Below are positions 33,087 to 41,481 of a stretch of DNA of 64,000 bases, one piece after another. Location of the stretch: positions 62,001-126,000 of the forward strand of contig NZ_JABXOF010000001.1 in assembly GCF_013375155.1 (NCBI RefSeq), given 5' to 3'. This DNA is from Serratia ureilytica (GTDB lineage: Bacteria > Pseudomonadota > Gammaproteobacteria > Enterobacterales > Enterobacteriaceae). Position 1 is the first letter of the stretch. Each line of letters opens with the position of its first letter. The notes under the pieces were generated by a model. It was given only the letters and a program-made list of their open reading frames with translations, ran no database searches and was not told the origin of the DNA. Position numbers and translations under genes: made by a program.

Positions 33087-34610
33087 TCAATAGAGCTCCA
33101 GGTGCAGCCGCTGCTGCTCAATCAGCGTCTGCCACAGGTTTTCCGTCCCGCAGGCGTGCTCCAGCGCCGTCGCCACGGCATGTTCCAGATACTGGCGATT
33201 GCCGCACAGGTAGACATGCGCGCCCCGTTGCAGCAGGCCGCTGACGGCATCGGCGTGATCGTCGATGGCGTGTTGCACGTAATACTTGTCGGCGGCGTCG
33301 CGCGAGAATGCCGTGATGAGCCGTGTGAGTACGCCCGTCGCGTTCAGCGTGACCAACTCCTCGCCATACAGGAAGTCTTCATCGCGCCTTTTCTCACCGA
33401 AGATCAGGACGGTTTCACGCCGTTCGCCCTGGGCGGCCATTTCGCGCAGTAAGCCAATCAACGGTGCGATGCCGGTACCGGTACCGATAAGCAGCACCGG
33501 CAAGGCGGTGTCGCGCGGCAGGTAAAAGCCGGGGTTGGCGCGGCAGAAGAGGCGGAAAGGACCGGGGTGCTTGAGCAGCCAGCCGGTCGCCGTGCCGCGC
33601 CGGGTGCGGCCGCCGCGTTCATAATGTACGTCGCGCACGCACAGATCGAGGCTCTCTTCCCGCGTTGCCGAAGCGATGGAGTAGGCGCGCGGCAGGCAAA
33701 TGGGCAGCAGCGCCAACAGGTTCTCCAGCGTGATCGCGTGCGGCGGGCAAAAATCGTGCAGCACGTCCAGCAGATCGGCGCCGTATAGATAACTCTCCAG
33801 GGATTTGCGCTGACGGATCTTGAGCAGGCTTTTGAGCTCTTCGCTGTCGGCCAACTGCGCCAGTTCGCGCAGCGTCGTTTTGCTGATCTGGCGCAGCTCC
33901 CGGCGCCGCAGTGCGTCGATGGCCTCCGGCCTGCCGAGCCACTCTGCCAGCCGGATCAATAATCCTTCGTCGTTCTCCGGCAACAGATAGACGGTATCCC
34001 CTGCCCGGTAAACGATGCCGCTGCCGGCGATATTCAGCCGCAGATGCCAGGCTTGCGGCGTGCGTGCGCTAAGCGGCCGCCGTTCGAGGAGGGCGGCGTT
34101 GAACGCATGGTCTTCACCGTAGGCGGTCACGCGCAGATGCAAATCGCGGCCCGCCTGGGCATCGCCGGCCAGCACCTTATCCAGCGTCGTTAGCCAGGTG
34201 GTGAAGAACCGTTCGACGTTAACGTCGGCGTCAACGCGATTGATGATGGCACGGGAGCCGTATTGCGTCAGGCGCGCATCCAGCGCCTGGGTAAACCCGC
34301 AGAAATGCGGGTAAGCGGTGTCGCCGAGACCGAAGATGGCGTAGCGCAACCGGTGGCGATCCGGCCATTGCGCCAGCGCGTCGGGGAAACGTTCGGCGTT
34401 GGCGGGCGGTTCGCCGTCGCCAAATGAGCTCGAGACGATCAGCAGGGCATCACGCTCGCCCACATCGGCGGGCTGGATGGCGTTGAGTTCTTTCACGACG
34501 GGGCGGTAGGGTTGCAGGCTGCTTTGTTCACCCAGGCGCATCGCCAGCGCCCGGGCGTTGCCCGACTCCGAACCGTAACCAATCAGGATGCGTTCGATAA
34601 AGTCGGCCAT
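33087..34610 (-). CDS. Diflavin NADPH reductase (CysJ/CPR-like)
   Basis: A 507-residue soluble reductase. The N-terminal flavodoxin domain (FMN) has GYGSESGNA at 11-19 and SSFGDGEPPANAERF at 61-75. A connecting FAD domain carries RAYS at 308-311. The NADPH domain has GTGTGIAP at 376-383 and YLCGNRQYLE, and the C-terminal aromatic is Tyr507. It resembles the CysJ flavoprotein but lacks a sulfite-reductase partner. It follows the PAS gene by 5 bp in a Fur-boxed operon, so the PAS protein is the likely electron partner or sensor, perhaps for reductive metal release or redox repair. Confidence 0.9.
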   Translation of the reverse strand: MADFIERILIGYGSESGNARALAMRLGEQSSLQPYRPVVKELNAIQPADVGERDALLIVSSSFGDGEPPANAERFPDALAQWPDRHRLRYAIFGLGDTAYPHFCGFTQALDARLTQYGSRAIINRVDADVNVERFFTTWLTTLDKVLAGDAQAGRDLHLRVTAYGEDHAFNAALLERRPLSARTPQAWHLRLNIAGSGIVYRAGDTVYLLPENDEGLLIRLAEWLGRPEAIDALRRRELRQISKTTLRELAQLADSEELKSLLKIRQRKSLESYLYGADLLDVLHDFCPPHAITLENLLALLPICLPRAYSIASATREESLDLCVRDVHYERGGRTRRGTATGWLLKHPGPFRLFCRANPGFYLPRDTALPVLLIGTGTGIAPLIGLLREMAAQGERRETVLIFGEKRRDEDFLYGEELVTLNATGVLTRLITAFSRDAADKYYVQHAIDDHADAVSGLLQRGAHVYLCGNRQYLEHAVATALEHACGTENLWQTLIEQQRLHLELY

Positions 34611-34615
34611 GGCGG

Positions 34616-35041
34616 TTACTTGTCGTAGTGGTTGTCGAACTGTTCTTTGGCGAATTCCACCGATTCGAAGTCGGTCATCAGATCGTTGATCACGCGGCGG
34701 ATGCTGATATAGGCCTCGATATTGCCCTGGGCGTCATACAGCGGCTGCACCGTGGTGTCGACCACGTACAAGACGCCGCCCTTGCCGACGTTCGGGATGA
34801 TGCCGGTCCAGATGCCGCCCGCCTTGATGGTGTCCCACATCGCTTTATAAACCGCTTTCGGCACGGAAGGGTGACGCACGATGCTGTGGGGCTGGCCCAC
34901 CAGCTCTTCCCGGGAAAAACCGGTCAGCTGGCAAAACAGATCGTTGACGTAGGTGATGGTGCCCTGCAGATCGGTGGTGGAGATCACCATCACTTTATCC
35001 AGAGCGGCCAACAGCTGGGCGGAATCGAGGGTCTGACTCAT
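34616..35041 (-). CDS. Aer-like stand-alone PAS protein
   Basis: A 141-residue protein that is essentially one PAS domain. It resembles the N-terminal FAD-binding PAS of the aerotaxis receptor Aer: MVISTTDLQGTITYVNDLFC, GFSREELVGQPHSIVRHPSVPKAVYKAMW (the RHP motif is kept), GGIWTGIIPN, and SIRRVINDL. No HAMP or signalling domain follows; a short acidic helix ends the protein. Flavin binding is likely by family. It could be a flavin-dependent redox sensor or carrier paired with the diflavin reductase downstream. The promoter is overlapped by a Fur-like box. Confidence 0.87.
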   Translation of the reverse strand: MSQTLDSAQLLAALDKVMVISTTDLQGTITYVNDLFCQLTGFSREELVGQPHSIVRHPSVPKAVYKAMWDTIKAGGIWTGIIPNVGKGGVLYVVDTTVQPLYDAQGNIEAYISIRRVINDLMTDFESVEFAKEQFDNHYDK

Positions 35042-35111
35042 GGTAGGTTCCTTCTCATTAACTTCGCGGTGAATGCCACGGCGGACGTCATGTATCCGTC
35101 ATGACAGTTTT

Positions 35112-35130
35112 GTAATTGATTCTCATTTGC
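35112..35130. promoter_or_regulatory. Fur-like box upstream of the PAS gene
   Basis: On the minus strand GCAAATGAGAATCAATTAC matches the Fur consensus at 13 of 19 positions, including the AATGAGAATCA core. It sits just downstream of a predicted -10, a repressing position. Confidence 0.65.
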
Positions 35131-35135
35131 GATGA

Positions 35136-35164
35136 ATGGTAATCGGGAATTTTATAAGTTGCAA
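35136..35164 (-). promoter_or_regulatory. Promoter of the PAS-reductase operon
   Basis: Minus strand TTGCAA (35164-35159), 17-bp spacer, TACCAT (35141-35136); the Fur-like box follows within 6 bp. Confidence 0.5.
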
Positions 35165-35222
35165 TAAAAATGCATCTTTAAGGGCGCAGAAAGATCGCGA
35201 TGAGGCAGGCTGGGGGGAGGAA

Positions 35223-35248
35223 GCCCGCGCCGGGTGCGGCGGCGGGCC
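35223..35248 (-). terminator. Terminator-like hairpin after dld
   Basis: GC-rich stem GCCCGC-GCCGG / CGGC-G-GCGGGC about 12 bp beyond the dld stop; only a short pyrimidine tail. Confidence 0.5.
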
Positions 35249-35260
35249 TATCGGGCGGTC

Positions 35261-36967
35261 TTAGCGGGGGTCTTCGGCCCAGCCTTTGCGTTTGCTGGTT
35301 TTGCCGATGCCGGGGTTGAAGCTGTTGGTCGGATCGGCGGTGCGGTAGAACGCCTGCAGATCCGCCTTGGCGTGGTACAGGTGGCCGACGTTATGCTCCG
35401 CCGGGTACTCGGCGCCGCGCCGGTTGAGGATCTCGAGCATCTTTTCTTTCAGTGCATGGCTGTCCACGCCTTTTTTCACCACGTAGTCCTGGTGGAAGAC
35501 GTGGCACATAAAGTGGCCGTAATACAGCTTATGCACCAACTGACTGTCGATTTCCGGCGGCAGCGTTTCGAACCAGTCGGTGTCGTTGCGGCGCAGGGCG
35601 ATGTCCAGCGCCAGAATATCCTCCACCTTGTCGGCGTGCACCGCGTGGTAGCGCACGGCGGCGCCGGCGGCGGCGAAGCGGTGCAGGAAAGCCTTTTTGC
35701 CCTCGTCAGGCGTGCAGGCGAAGAAGGCACCTTCGGCCTGGGCGAAATAGTCGGTCAGGTAGCGCTGGGCCTCTTCCACGCCGGGGCCGGCCATCTTCAG
35801 CAGCAGATGGTGTTCGAAACGTTCGCGGTATTCCTTCATGCGTTTCGGCAGGTGGCTCGGCGCCAGATGGCTCAGGCCCTGCATCAGCCGATCGGTCAGG
35901 TTGTGCGGCAGCAGCGGCAGCTTGTTGAGGCTGGCGTCCATTCTGCCCTTCAGGGTGAAGAAGCGCGGCATCTGATCGGTGCCGAGCTTGTCGATCATCA
36001 TGAAGGTGTCTTTGCCGTACACCTCGGCGATGTCGAAGATATCGCGGTGCATGTATTCACCGGCCACCGGCAGGTTTTCGAATTTGCTCAGCATGTGGCG
36101 GCGCAGTTCGGTCAGCACCGCGGTGTCGTTGGTGCCGATATAGAACACCTGCTCTTTGCCCTCTTTCTCGAAGGTGTCGAGCCGCACCGCGAACACCGCC
36201 AGTTTGCCGGCGCAGCCGGAGGCTTCGTACAGGCGGCGTTTGTCGGCGTTGAAGCGGGAAGGGGTGTTGGCGTCGACGTCGCGCACCCGGCTGGCGTACT
36301 CGTTATCCGAGGCGCGCAGCTCGCCGTATTCGACGTCGCTCGGGCGATAGTCGCCTTTTTCCAGCCGGGTGAGGATCTCTTCCGGCGTGTCGCCAAGCCG
36401 GATGCCCAGATGGTTGACCAGGCGCAGCTGGCCGTCTTCCCCTAACTGGGCGTACAGCGCCATTTCGGTATAGGCCGGGCCGCGTTTCACCAGCGAGCCG
36501 CCGGAGTTGTTGCACACGCCGCCGATAACCGAGGCGCCGATGCAGGAAGAGCCGATCACCGAATGCGGTTCACGGCCGTAGGGCTTGAGCAATTTCTCGA
36601 GGTGGTGCAGGGTGCTGCCGGGGAAGCCGACCACCTGCTTGCCGTTGTCCAGCACCTGAATATGGTCGAGGCGCAGGGTGCTGACGATGACGATATCGCG
36701 ATCATAGTCGTTGCCGCTGGGGGTTGAGCCCTCGGTCAGGCCGGTGTTGGCGGCCTGCATGATGACGATTTTATCGGCGGCCACGCAGGCCTGCAGAATG
36801 CGCCACAGCTGCAGCAGGCTAGTGGGAAACACCACCGCCAGCGCCTGGCCTTCGCCGGAGCGGAACCCTTTGCGATACCGTTCGGTGTTGCGATCGCCGG
36901 TCAACAACTGCGGGCCGCCGACGATGTCCTTAAGCTGGTTGAGAAACGCCTGATTGCCTGACTGCAT
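35261..36967 (-). CDS. dld: Quinone-dependent D-lactate dehydrogenase Dld
   Basis: A 568-residue peripheral membrane flavoenzyme oxidising D-lactate to pyruvate and passing electrons to quinone. The FAD_binding_4 (PP-loop) domain occupies roughly residues 40-215 (ANTGLTEGSTPSGNDYDRDI, VIGSSCIGASVIGGVCNNSGG). The cap and membrane-binding domain follow, with LNKLPLLPHNLTDRLMQGLS and the C-terminal HNVGHLYHAK. Length and sequence match E. coli Dld. It is single-gene, with iteron-like repeats in the 126 bp upstream and a hairpin downstream. Confidence 0.96.
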   Translation of the reverse strand: MQSGNQAFLNQLKDIVGGPQLLTGDRNTERYRKGFRSGEGQALAVVFPTSLLQLWRILQACVAADKIVIMQAANTGLTEGSTPSGNDYDRDIVIVSTLRLDHIQVLDNGKQVVGFPGSTLHHLEKLLKPYGREPHSVIGSSCIGASVIGGVCNNSGGSLVKRGPAYTEMALYAQLGEDGQLRLVNHLGIRLGDTPEEILTRLEKGDYRPSDVEYGELRASDNEYASRVRDVDANTPSRFNADKRRLYEASGCAGKLAVFAVRLDTFEKEGKEQVFYIGTNDTAVLTELRRHMLSKFENLPVAGEYMHRDIFDIAEVYGKDTFMMIDKLGTDQMPRFFTLKGRMDASLNKLPLLPHNLTDRLMQGLSHLAPSHLPKRMKEYRERFEHHLLLKMAGPGVEEAQRYLTDYFAQAEGAFFACTPDEGKKAFLHRFAAAGAAVRYHAVHADKVEDILALDIALRRNDTDWFETLPPEIDSQLVHKLYYGHFMCHVFHQDYVVKKGVDSHALKEKMLEILNRRGAEYPAEHNVGHLYHAKADLQAFYRTADPTNSFNPGIGKTSKRKGWAEDPR

Positions 36968-37050
36968 GCTGCCTGTCTCCCTGTCATCCCCGTCGCTTTA
37001 ACCGCGGCGCCGGAGTGCCGCGCAGTCAGCTAAGAGGCTATCAATTAAAT

Positions 37051-37091
37051 AACTTATCAAGCAATTAGCTTATTAAGCTAATGGCTTGCGG
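37051..37091. repeat. Iteron-like repeats between map and dld
   Basis: AACTTATCAAGC (37051), AGCTTATTAAGC (37067, inside a 19-bp perfect palindrome at 37064-37082) and a degenerate GGCTTGCGG (37083): 16-bp spacing. The same 12-mer at the same spacing flanks the parA promoter at 57.2-57.4 kb. Confidence 0.6.
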
Positions 37092-37093
37092 AT

Positions 37094-37888
37094 TTAGTAG
37101 CGTTCGGCGTAACCGGCCCGACGCTCTTCGTCGCGCAGCGTCAGGATTTCCACGCCGTCGGCGGTGACCGCTACGGTGTGTTCCCACTGCGCCGACAGTT
37201 TTCTGTCGCGCGTCACCACCGTCCAGCCGTCTTTCTTCTGCTTGATGCGGCGGTCACCCTGATTGATCATCGGCTCGATGGTGAACACCATGCCTTCCTG
37301 CAGCGCCATGCCGCTGCCGGGTTGGCCGTAGTGCAGCACCGCCGGCTCTTCGTGCATGTCGCGGCCGATGCCGTGGCCGCAATACTCCCGCACGATGCTG
37401 TAGCCGGCCTGCTCGGCGTGGCGCTGGATGGCGTGGCCGATATCCCCCAGGGTCGCGCCCGGTTTCACCGCGCGAATGCCCTGCCACATCGATTCATAGA
37501 CGTTGTTCACCAGCCGTTTAGCCAGCGGCGTCACCTGGCCGATGCAGTACATCTTGCTGGAGTCGGCGATGTAGCCGCCGTTTTCCAGCGTGATGTCCAC
37601 GTTGACAATCATGCCGGAACGCAGGATTTTGCTGGCCGACGGCACCCCGTGGCACACCACGTCGTCTACGGAGGTGTTGAGCACATAGGGGAAATCATAC
37701 TGCCCCTTGCTGGCCGGGCGCGACTTCAGTTCTTCGACGATAAACGCCTCGGCGCGGTCGTTAATCTCCATGGTGGAGATACCTTCGACGATGACCTCAT
37801 CGAGCATAGCAAACACTTTAGCCAGCAGAGCGCCGGAATGGCGCATTTTGGCAATCTCTTCCGGCGTTTTAATCACAATCTGTTTCAC
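37094..37888 (-). CDS. map: Type I methionine aminopeptidase (paralogue)
   Basis: A 264-residue metalloaminopeptidase removing N-terminal Met. The five metal ligands can be placed: Asp in NVDITLENGG, Asp in ADSSKMY, His in YCGHGIGRD, Glu in FTIEPM and Glu in AQWEHTV. It starts with GTG (37888), and the GTGA overlaps the stop of the ParD-like gene, so the two are translationally coupled. Most enterobacteria carry the housekeeping map beside rpsB; this copy, paired with an antitoxin-like gene, is therefore probably a second one. Confidence 0.9.
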   Translation of the reverse strand: MKQIVIKTPEEIAKMRHSGALLAKVFAMLDEVIVEGISTMEINDRAEAFIVEELKSRPASKGQYDFPYVLNTSVDDVVCHGVPSASKILRSGMIVNVDITLENGGYIADSSKMYCIGQVTPLAKRLVNNVYESMWQGIRAVKPGATLGDIGHAIQRHAEQAGYSIVREYCGHGIGRDMHEEPAVLHYGQPGSGMALQEGMVFTIEPMINQGDRRIKQKKDGWTVVTRDRKLSAQWEHTVAVTADGVEILTLRDEERRAGYAERY

Positions 37889-38088
37889 CCGACAATCTCC
37901 TTCAGCGTCAGCGCATTATCTTTCATCATTTTTTTTACCAGTTGCGGGTAGGTCAGTTCCGGATGGAACTCCGCCAGCATGCCGATCTTGATCCAGTACT
38001 CGGCCTGCGCGTTGATCGAACGCGTCATGGTCAGGCTGGCGAGGCGCAGATCGTCATGCAGCGCGTCCGAAATTTTTACGATGCCCAT
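37885..38088 (-). CDS. ParD-like ribbon-helix-helix protein
   Basis: A 67-residue protein annotated in relatives as ParD-like: MGIVKISDALHDDLRLASLT, then NAQAEYWIKIGMLAEFHPEL. The N-terminal strand and helix fit a ribbon-helix-helix DNA-binding fold. The start at 38088 follows GGAG nine bases upstream; an ATG four codons earlier is possible. No ParE-type toxin is adjacent: the coupled gene encodes methionine aminopeptidase. A small palindrome lies 23 bp upstream and could be its operator. Confidence 0.75.
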   Translation of the reverse strand: MGIVKISDALHDDLRLASLTMTRSINAQAEYWIKIGMLAEFHPELTYPQLVKKMMKDNALTLKEIVG

Positions 38089-38110
38089 CGGTGTCTCCAT
38101 AAATGAACGA

Positions 38111-38125
38111 TATACGAAGTGTATA
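38111..38125. promoter_or_regulatory. Possible operator of the ParD-like/map operon
   Basis: TATAC-GAAGT-GTATA, a 15-bp perfect inverted repeat 23 bp upstream of the ParD-like start, where RHH autorepressors usually bind. Confidence 0.4.
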
Positions 38126-38256
38126 CGCTTTGGATGGTCGCGATGTGGCATTCTGTGGCGTAAGAAGATTCTGGCAACAACGATTGCCGCCGCCAGGCAA
38201 TGCGTTTATTGTGATGAACGACTTTTTTGCCATGATTTTTCAGAAGGATTTAAGGC

Positions 38257-39360
38257 GTGACTAAACTACGTGTTGGGGTGATTTTTGGCGGTAAATCGGC
38301 GGAGCATGAGGTGTCGCTGCAGTCGGCCAAAAACATTGTGGATGCAATCGACAAAGAGAAGTTTGACGTCACGCTGCTGGGGATCGACAAACAGGGGCAG
38401 TGGCACATCAACGACGCCTCCAACTACCTGCTCAACGCCGAGAACCCGGCGCTGATCGCGCTGAACCGCTCGAACAAGAACGTGGCGCTGATCCCGGGCC
38501 AGGAAAAACAGCAACTGATCGAAGCGGGCAGCGCCGGCGCGCTGGGCCAGCTCGACGTCATCTTCCCGATCGTGCACGGCACGCTGGGGGAAGACGGCTC
38601 GCTGCAGGGGCTGCTGCGCATGGCCAATATGCCGTTCGTCGGCGCCGGCGTGCTCGGCTCGGCGGTCAGCATGGATAAAGACGTGACCAAGCGCCTGCTG
38701 CGCGACGCCGGGCTGGCGGTGGCGCCGTTCGTCACCCTGACGCGCGCCAACCGCGCCGGGTTCACGTTTGAGCAACTGAGCGAGCGCCTCGGCCTGCCGC
38801 TGTTCGTCAAGCCGGCCAACCAGGGCTCGTCGGTCGGGGTCAGCAAGGTGGAGAACCGCGCCGAGTTTGACGCGGCGGTGGCACTGGCCTTCAGTTTCGA
38901 TCATAAAGTACTGGTGGAGTCGGCGATCGTCGGCCGCGAGATCGAGTGCGCGGTGCTGGGGAACGACGATCCGCAGGCCAGCGTGTGCGGCGAGATCGTG
39001 CTGAGCGACGCTTTCTACTCCTACGACACCAAATACATCAATGAGCAGGGCGCTCAGGTGGTGGTGCCGGCGGCGATCGCGCCGGAAGTGAGCGACCACA
39101 TCCGTGAGGTGGCGCTGAAGGCGTTCCGCGCGCTGGAGTGCTTCGGGTTGGCGCGGGTGGATGTGTTCCTGACGCCGGATAACCAGGTGGTGATCAACGA
39201 GATCAACACGCTGCCGGGCTTCACCAACATCAGCATGTATCCCAAGCTGTGGGCCGCCAGCGGCGTCAGCTACCAGGCGCTGATCACGCGCCTGATCGAA
39301 TTGGCGCTGGAGCGCCACCAGCAGGATCGCGCGCTGAACAGTTCGGTGTTCGATCGCTAA
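38257..39360 (+). CDS. ddlA: D-alanine--D-alanine ligase A
   Basis: A 367-residue cytosolic ATP-grasp ligase making the D-Ala-D-Ala dipeptide for peptidoglycan. Visible: [19 protein letters not shown] with the catalytic Glu, [14 protein letters not shown], the flexible loop [13 protein letters not shown], and metal-site [19 protein letters not shown]. Length and sequence match DdlA rather than DdlB (about 306). The start codon is GTG (38257), with AAGGATTTAAGG upstream. It is monocistronic, followed by a GC-rich hairpin. Confidence 0.95.
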   Translation: MTKLRVGVIFGGKSAEHEVSLQSAKNIVDAIDKEKFDVTLLGIDKQGQWHINDASNYLLNAENPALIALNRSNKNVALIPGQEKQQLIEAGSAGALGQLDVIFPIVHGTLGEDGSLQGLLRMANMPFVGAGVLGSAVSMDKDVTKRLLRDAGLAVAPFVTLTRANRAGFTFEQLSERLGLPLFVKPANQGSSVGVSKVENRAEFDAAVALAFSFDHKVLVESAIVGREIECAVLGNDDPQASVCGEIVLSDAFYSYDTKYINEQGAQVVVPAAIAPEVSDHIREVALKAFRALECFGLARVDVFLTPDNQVVINEINTLPGFTNISMYPKLWAASGVSYQALITRLIELALERHQQDRALNSSVFDR

Positions 39361-39368
39361 ACGCGGCA

Positions 39369-39389
39369 GGGGGCGGCGGTGCCGCCCCC
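39369..39389. terminator. Hairpin between ddlA and the convergent binding-protein gene
   Basis: Perfect 9-bp stem GGGGGCGGC / GCCGCCCCC with a three-base loop, nine bases after ddlA; no T run on either side. Confidence 0.55.
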
Positions 39390-39394
39390 GTCCA

Positions 39395-40174
39395 TCACTT
39401 CACCGTCACGTCGATATCGCCGAAATACTTCTTCGACAGCGCCGTCACCGTGCCTTGTTGTTTCACTTTGGCGATGGCGGCATCCAGTTTCTTCTTCAGC
39501 GCCTCATCCCCTTTACGCAGGCCGAAGGCGATGCCTTCACCGAGGATCTTGTCGTCGCGCACCGCCTCGCCGACGAAGGCGAAGCCTTTGCCGTCCGGCT
39601 GTGACAGGAAGCCGCTTTGCCCCGAGGGCGCCATCACCAGCGTGGCGTCGAGCCGACCGGCCGCCAGATCGAGATACACCTGATTCTGATCCTGGTAAGA
39701 CACCACATCCACGCCCGCCGGCGCCCAATGGGTTTTGGCGTAAATCTCCTGAATTGAGCCTTGCAGCACGCCCACGTGTTTGCCCGCCAGCGCTTTGGCG
39801 TCCGGCAGCAGGCCGCTGTCGGCCTTGGCGATCAGGCGGTTCGGCACCTGATAGATGGCGTCGGTAAAGGCGATCGCCTGGCGCCGCTGTTCGGTCACGT
39901 TCATCGCCGAGTTGATGGCGTCGAACTTGCGCGCCTGCAGCGCCGGGATCAGGCTGTCGAACGAGGTTTCCACCCAGCTGCATTGCAACTGCGCGGCGGC
40001 GCACACCGCGTCGCCCAGTTCAATGTCGAACCCTTCCAGTTTGCCGCTGGCGGATTTGGATTCGAACGGCGGATACAGCGCTTCCAGACCGAAGCGCAGG
40101 CTGTTTTCCGCCGCCAGAGAAGAGCCGGCGGCCAGCAGGCATCCGGCGGCGAACAGCGTTTTCAAAGCTTTCAT
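39395..40174 (-). CDS. Amino-acid ABC transporter binding protein (HisJ/ArtJ-like)
   Basis: A 259-residue periplasmic protein (SBP_bac_3 family): signal peptide ending near SLAAEN, then LRFGLEALYPPFESKSASGKLEGFDIELG, the amino-acid carboxylate-binding Arg in MNVTEQRRQAIAFTDAIYQ and LAAGRLDATLVM. The family binds basic or polar amino acids such as Lys/Arg/His. No permease or ATPase genes are adjacent, so it is an orphan that may work with a distant transporter. The upstream gene in the same direction is ybdL, 34 bp away, so the two could be co-transcribed. Confidence 0.88.
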   Translation of the reverse strand: MKALKTLFAAGCLLAAGSSLAAENSLRFGLEALYPPFESKSASGKLEGFDIELGDAVCAAAQLQCSWVETSFDSLIPALQARKFDAINSAMNVTEQRRQAIAFTDAIYQVPNRLIAKADSGLLPDAKALAGKHVGVLQGSIQEIYAKTHWAPAGVDVVSYQDQNQVYLDLAAGRLDATLVMAPSGQSGFLSQPDGKGFAFVGEAVRDDKILGEGIAFGLRKGDEALKKKLDAAIAKVKQQGTVTALSKKYFGDIDVTVK

Positions 40175-40208
40175 AGGCAGTACCCCTTTCCCATGGTCGG
40201 ACAAAAAA

Positions 40209-41363
40209 TTACGCCTGGCTCAGGCGGCGCGCGCCTTCCAGCAGGGTCTCGTTATCTTTGGAAAAACTCAGCCGAATAAGGCCGGTATCGGTGCCGTCGC
40301 TGTAGAACGCCGAAAGCGGGATCGTCGCCACCTTCGCTTCGCGGATCAAGCGCACGGCGAAATCATTGTCGCTTTCGTGACTGAAGCCGCTAAAGCGGGC
40401 CAGCATGAAGAAGCTGCCGCGGCTGGGCAGCAGCTCAAAGCGCGAATCCTGCAGGGCGCTGGCCAGCAGATCGCGCTTTTGCTGGTAAAACGCCGCCAGC
40501 CCCAGGTAGCTCTGCGGGTTGGCGAGCGCGGCGGCGAAGGCGTGTTGCATCGGCGTATCGGCGGAGAACACCATAAACTGGTGCACCTTGCGGATCTCGT
40601 CCATCAGCGCCGCCGGCGCCAGGCAGTAGCCGACGCGCCAGCCGGTGACGTGGTAGGTTTTACCGAACGACGACACGATCACGCTGCGTTCCGCCAACTG
40701 CGGGTAGCGCGCCATGCTGTGGTGAATATCGCCGTCGAACACCACATGCTCGTAGACCTCGTCGGACAGGATCACGATGTCGGTGTTGCGGGTCAGGGCG
40801 GTCAGGCGGTCGATATCCTGCGCGTCGAACACTGCGCCGGTCGGGTTGTGCGGCGTGTTGACGATGATCATGCGCGTTTTGCCGTTGATGGCGGCGGCCA
40901 CTTCATCCCAGTCGACGCGAAAGTCCTGCAGCGACAGTTTGATCGCCACCGGCGTGGCGCCCTGCAGGCGTACGATCGGCGCATAGCTGTCGAACGCCGG
41001 TTCGAAATAGATCACCTCGTCGCCGGGATGCACCAGCGCGCTGATCGCCGAGTACAGCCCTTCGCTGGCGCTGGCGATCACCGTGATTTCTTCGTCGGCG
41101 TCATAGCGCGCGCCATACAATCGTTCAGCTTTTTCCGCCAGAGCAGCACGTAACGCCGCCACGCCGCTCATCGGCGCGTATTGGTTATGACCTGCGCGCA
41201 TGGCTTGTGCCGTTGCCTCGATCAGCTGCGGGTCACCGGCGAAGTTGGGCGCGCCCTGAGACAGGTTGAGGGCCTGATGTTCGGCGCTGAGTTGGCCAAT
41301 GACGGTGAAGATGGTGGTGCCGACGTCCGGCAGCTTCGAGCGGGATGAGCAGGCGCTCTGCAT
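40209..41363 (-). CDS. ybdL: Methionine aminotransferase YbdL
   Basis: A 384-residue PLP-dependent class I aminotransferase matching E. coli YbdL (KLPDVGTTIFTVIGQLSAE, NLSQGAPNF, NQYAPMSGVAALR). The PLP lysine is in SSFGKTYHVTGWRVGYC, and NTPHNPTG and SDEVYEH bind the cofactor. YbdL prefers methionine, and also Phe/His, with 2-oxo acids. The orphan amino-acid binding protein lies 34 bp downstream, and a LysR regulator is divergent upstream, suggesting a small regulated amino-acid unit. Confidence 0.93.
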   Translation of the reverse strand: MQSACSSRSKLPDVGTTIFTVIGQLSAEHQALNLSQGAPNFAGDPQLIEATAQAMRAGHNQYAPMSGVAALRAALAEKAERLYGARYDADEEITVIASASEGLYSAISALVHPGDEVIYFEPAFDSYAPIVRLQGATPVAIKLSLQDFRVDWDEVAAAINGKTRMIIVNTPHNPTGAVFDAQDIDRLTALTRNTDIVILSDEVYEHVVFDGDIHHSMARYPQLAERSVIVSSFGKTYHVTGWRVGYCLAPAALMDEIRKVHQFMVFSADTPMQHAFAAALANPQSYLGLAAFYQQKRDLLASALQDSRFELLPSRGSFFMLARFSGFSHESDNDFAVRLIREAKVATIPLSAFYSDGTDTGLIRLSFSKDNETLLEGARRLSQA

Positions 41364-41481
41364 GATGGGCTCCAGGCAAACAGGGAAGTGTTGAGCGATT
41401 AAGCATCAGGCGGCGTAGGCGGACAAGGGAAAGTTTGTCATACTTGCCATGCACTACGATCATACCTAATCGAGGCACGCT

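Noticed and set aside
37885-38088. A classical ParDE toxin-antitoxin system
   Set aside because: The ParD-like protein is present, but the coupled gene is an intact methionine aminopeptidase and no RelE/ParE-fold frame lies on either side.
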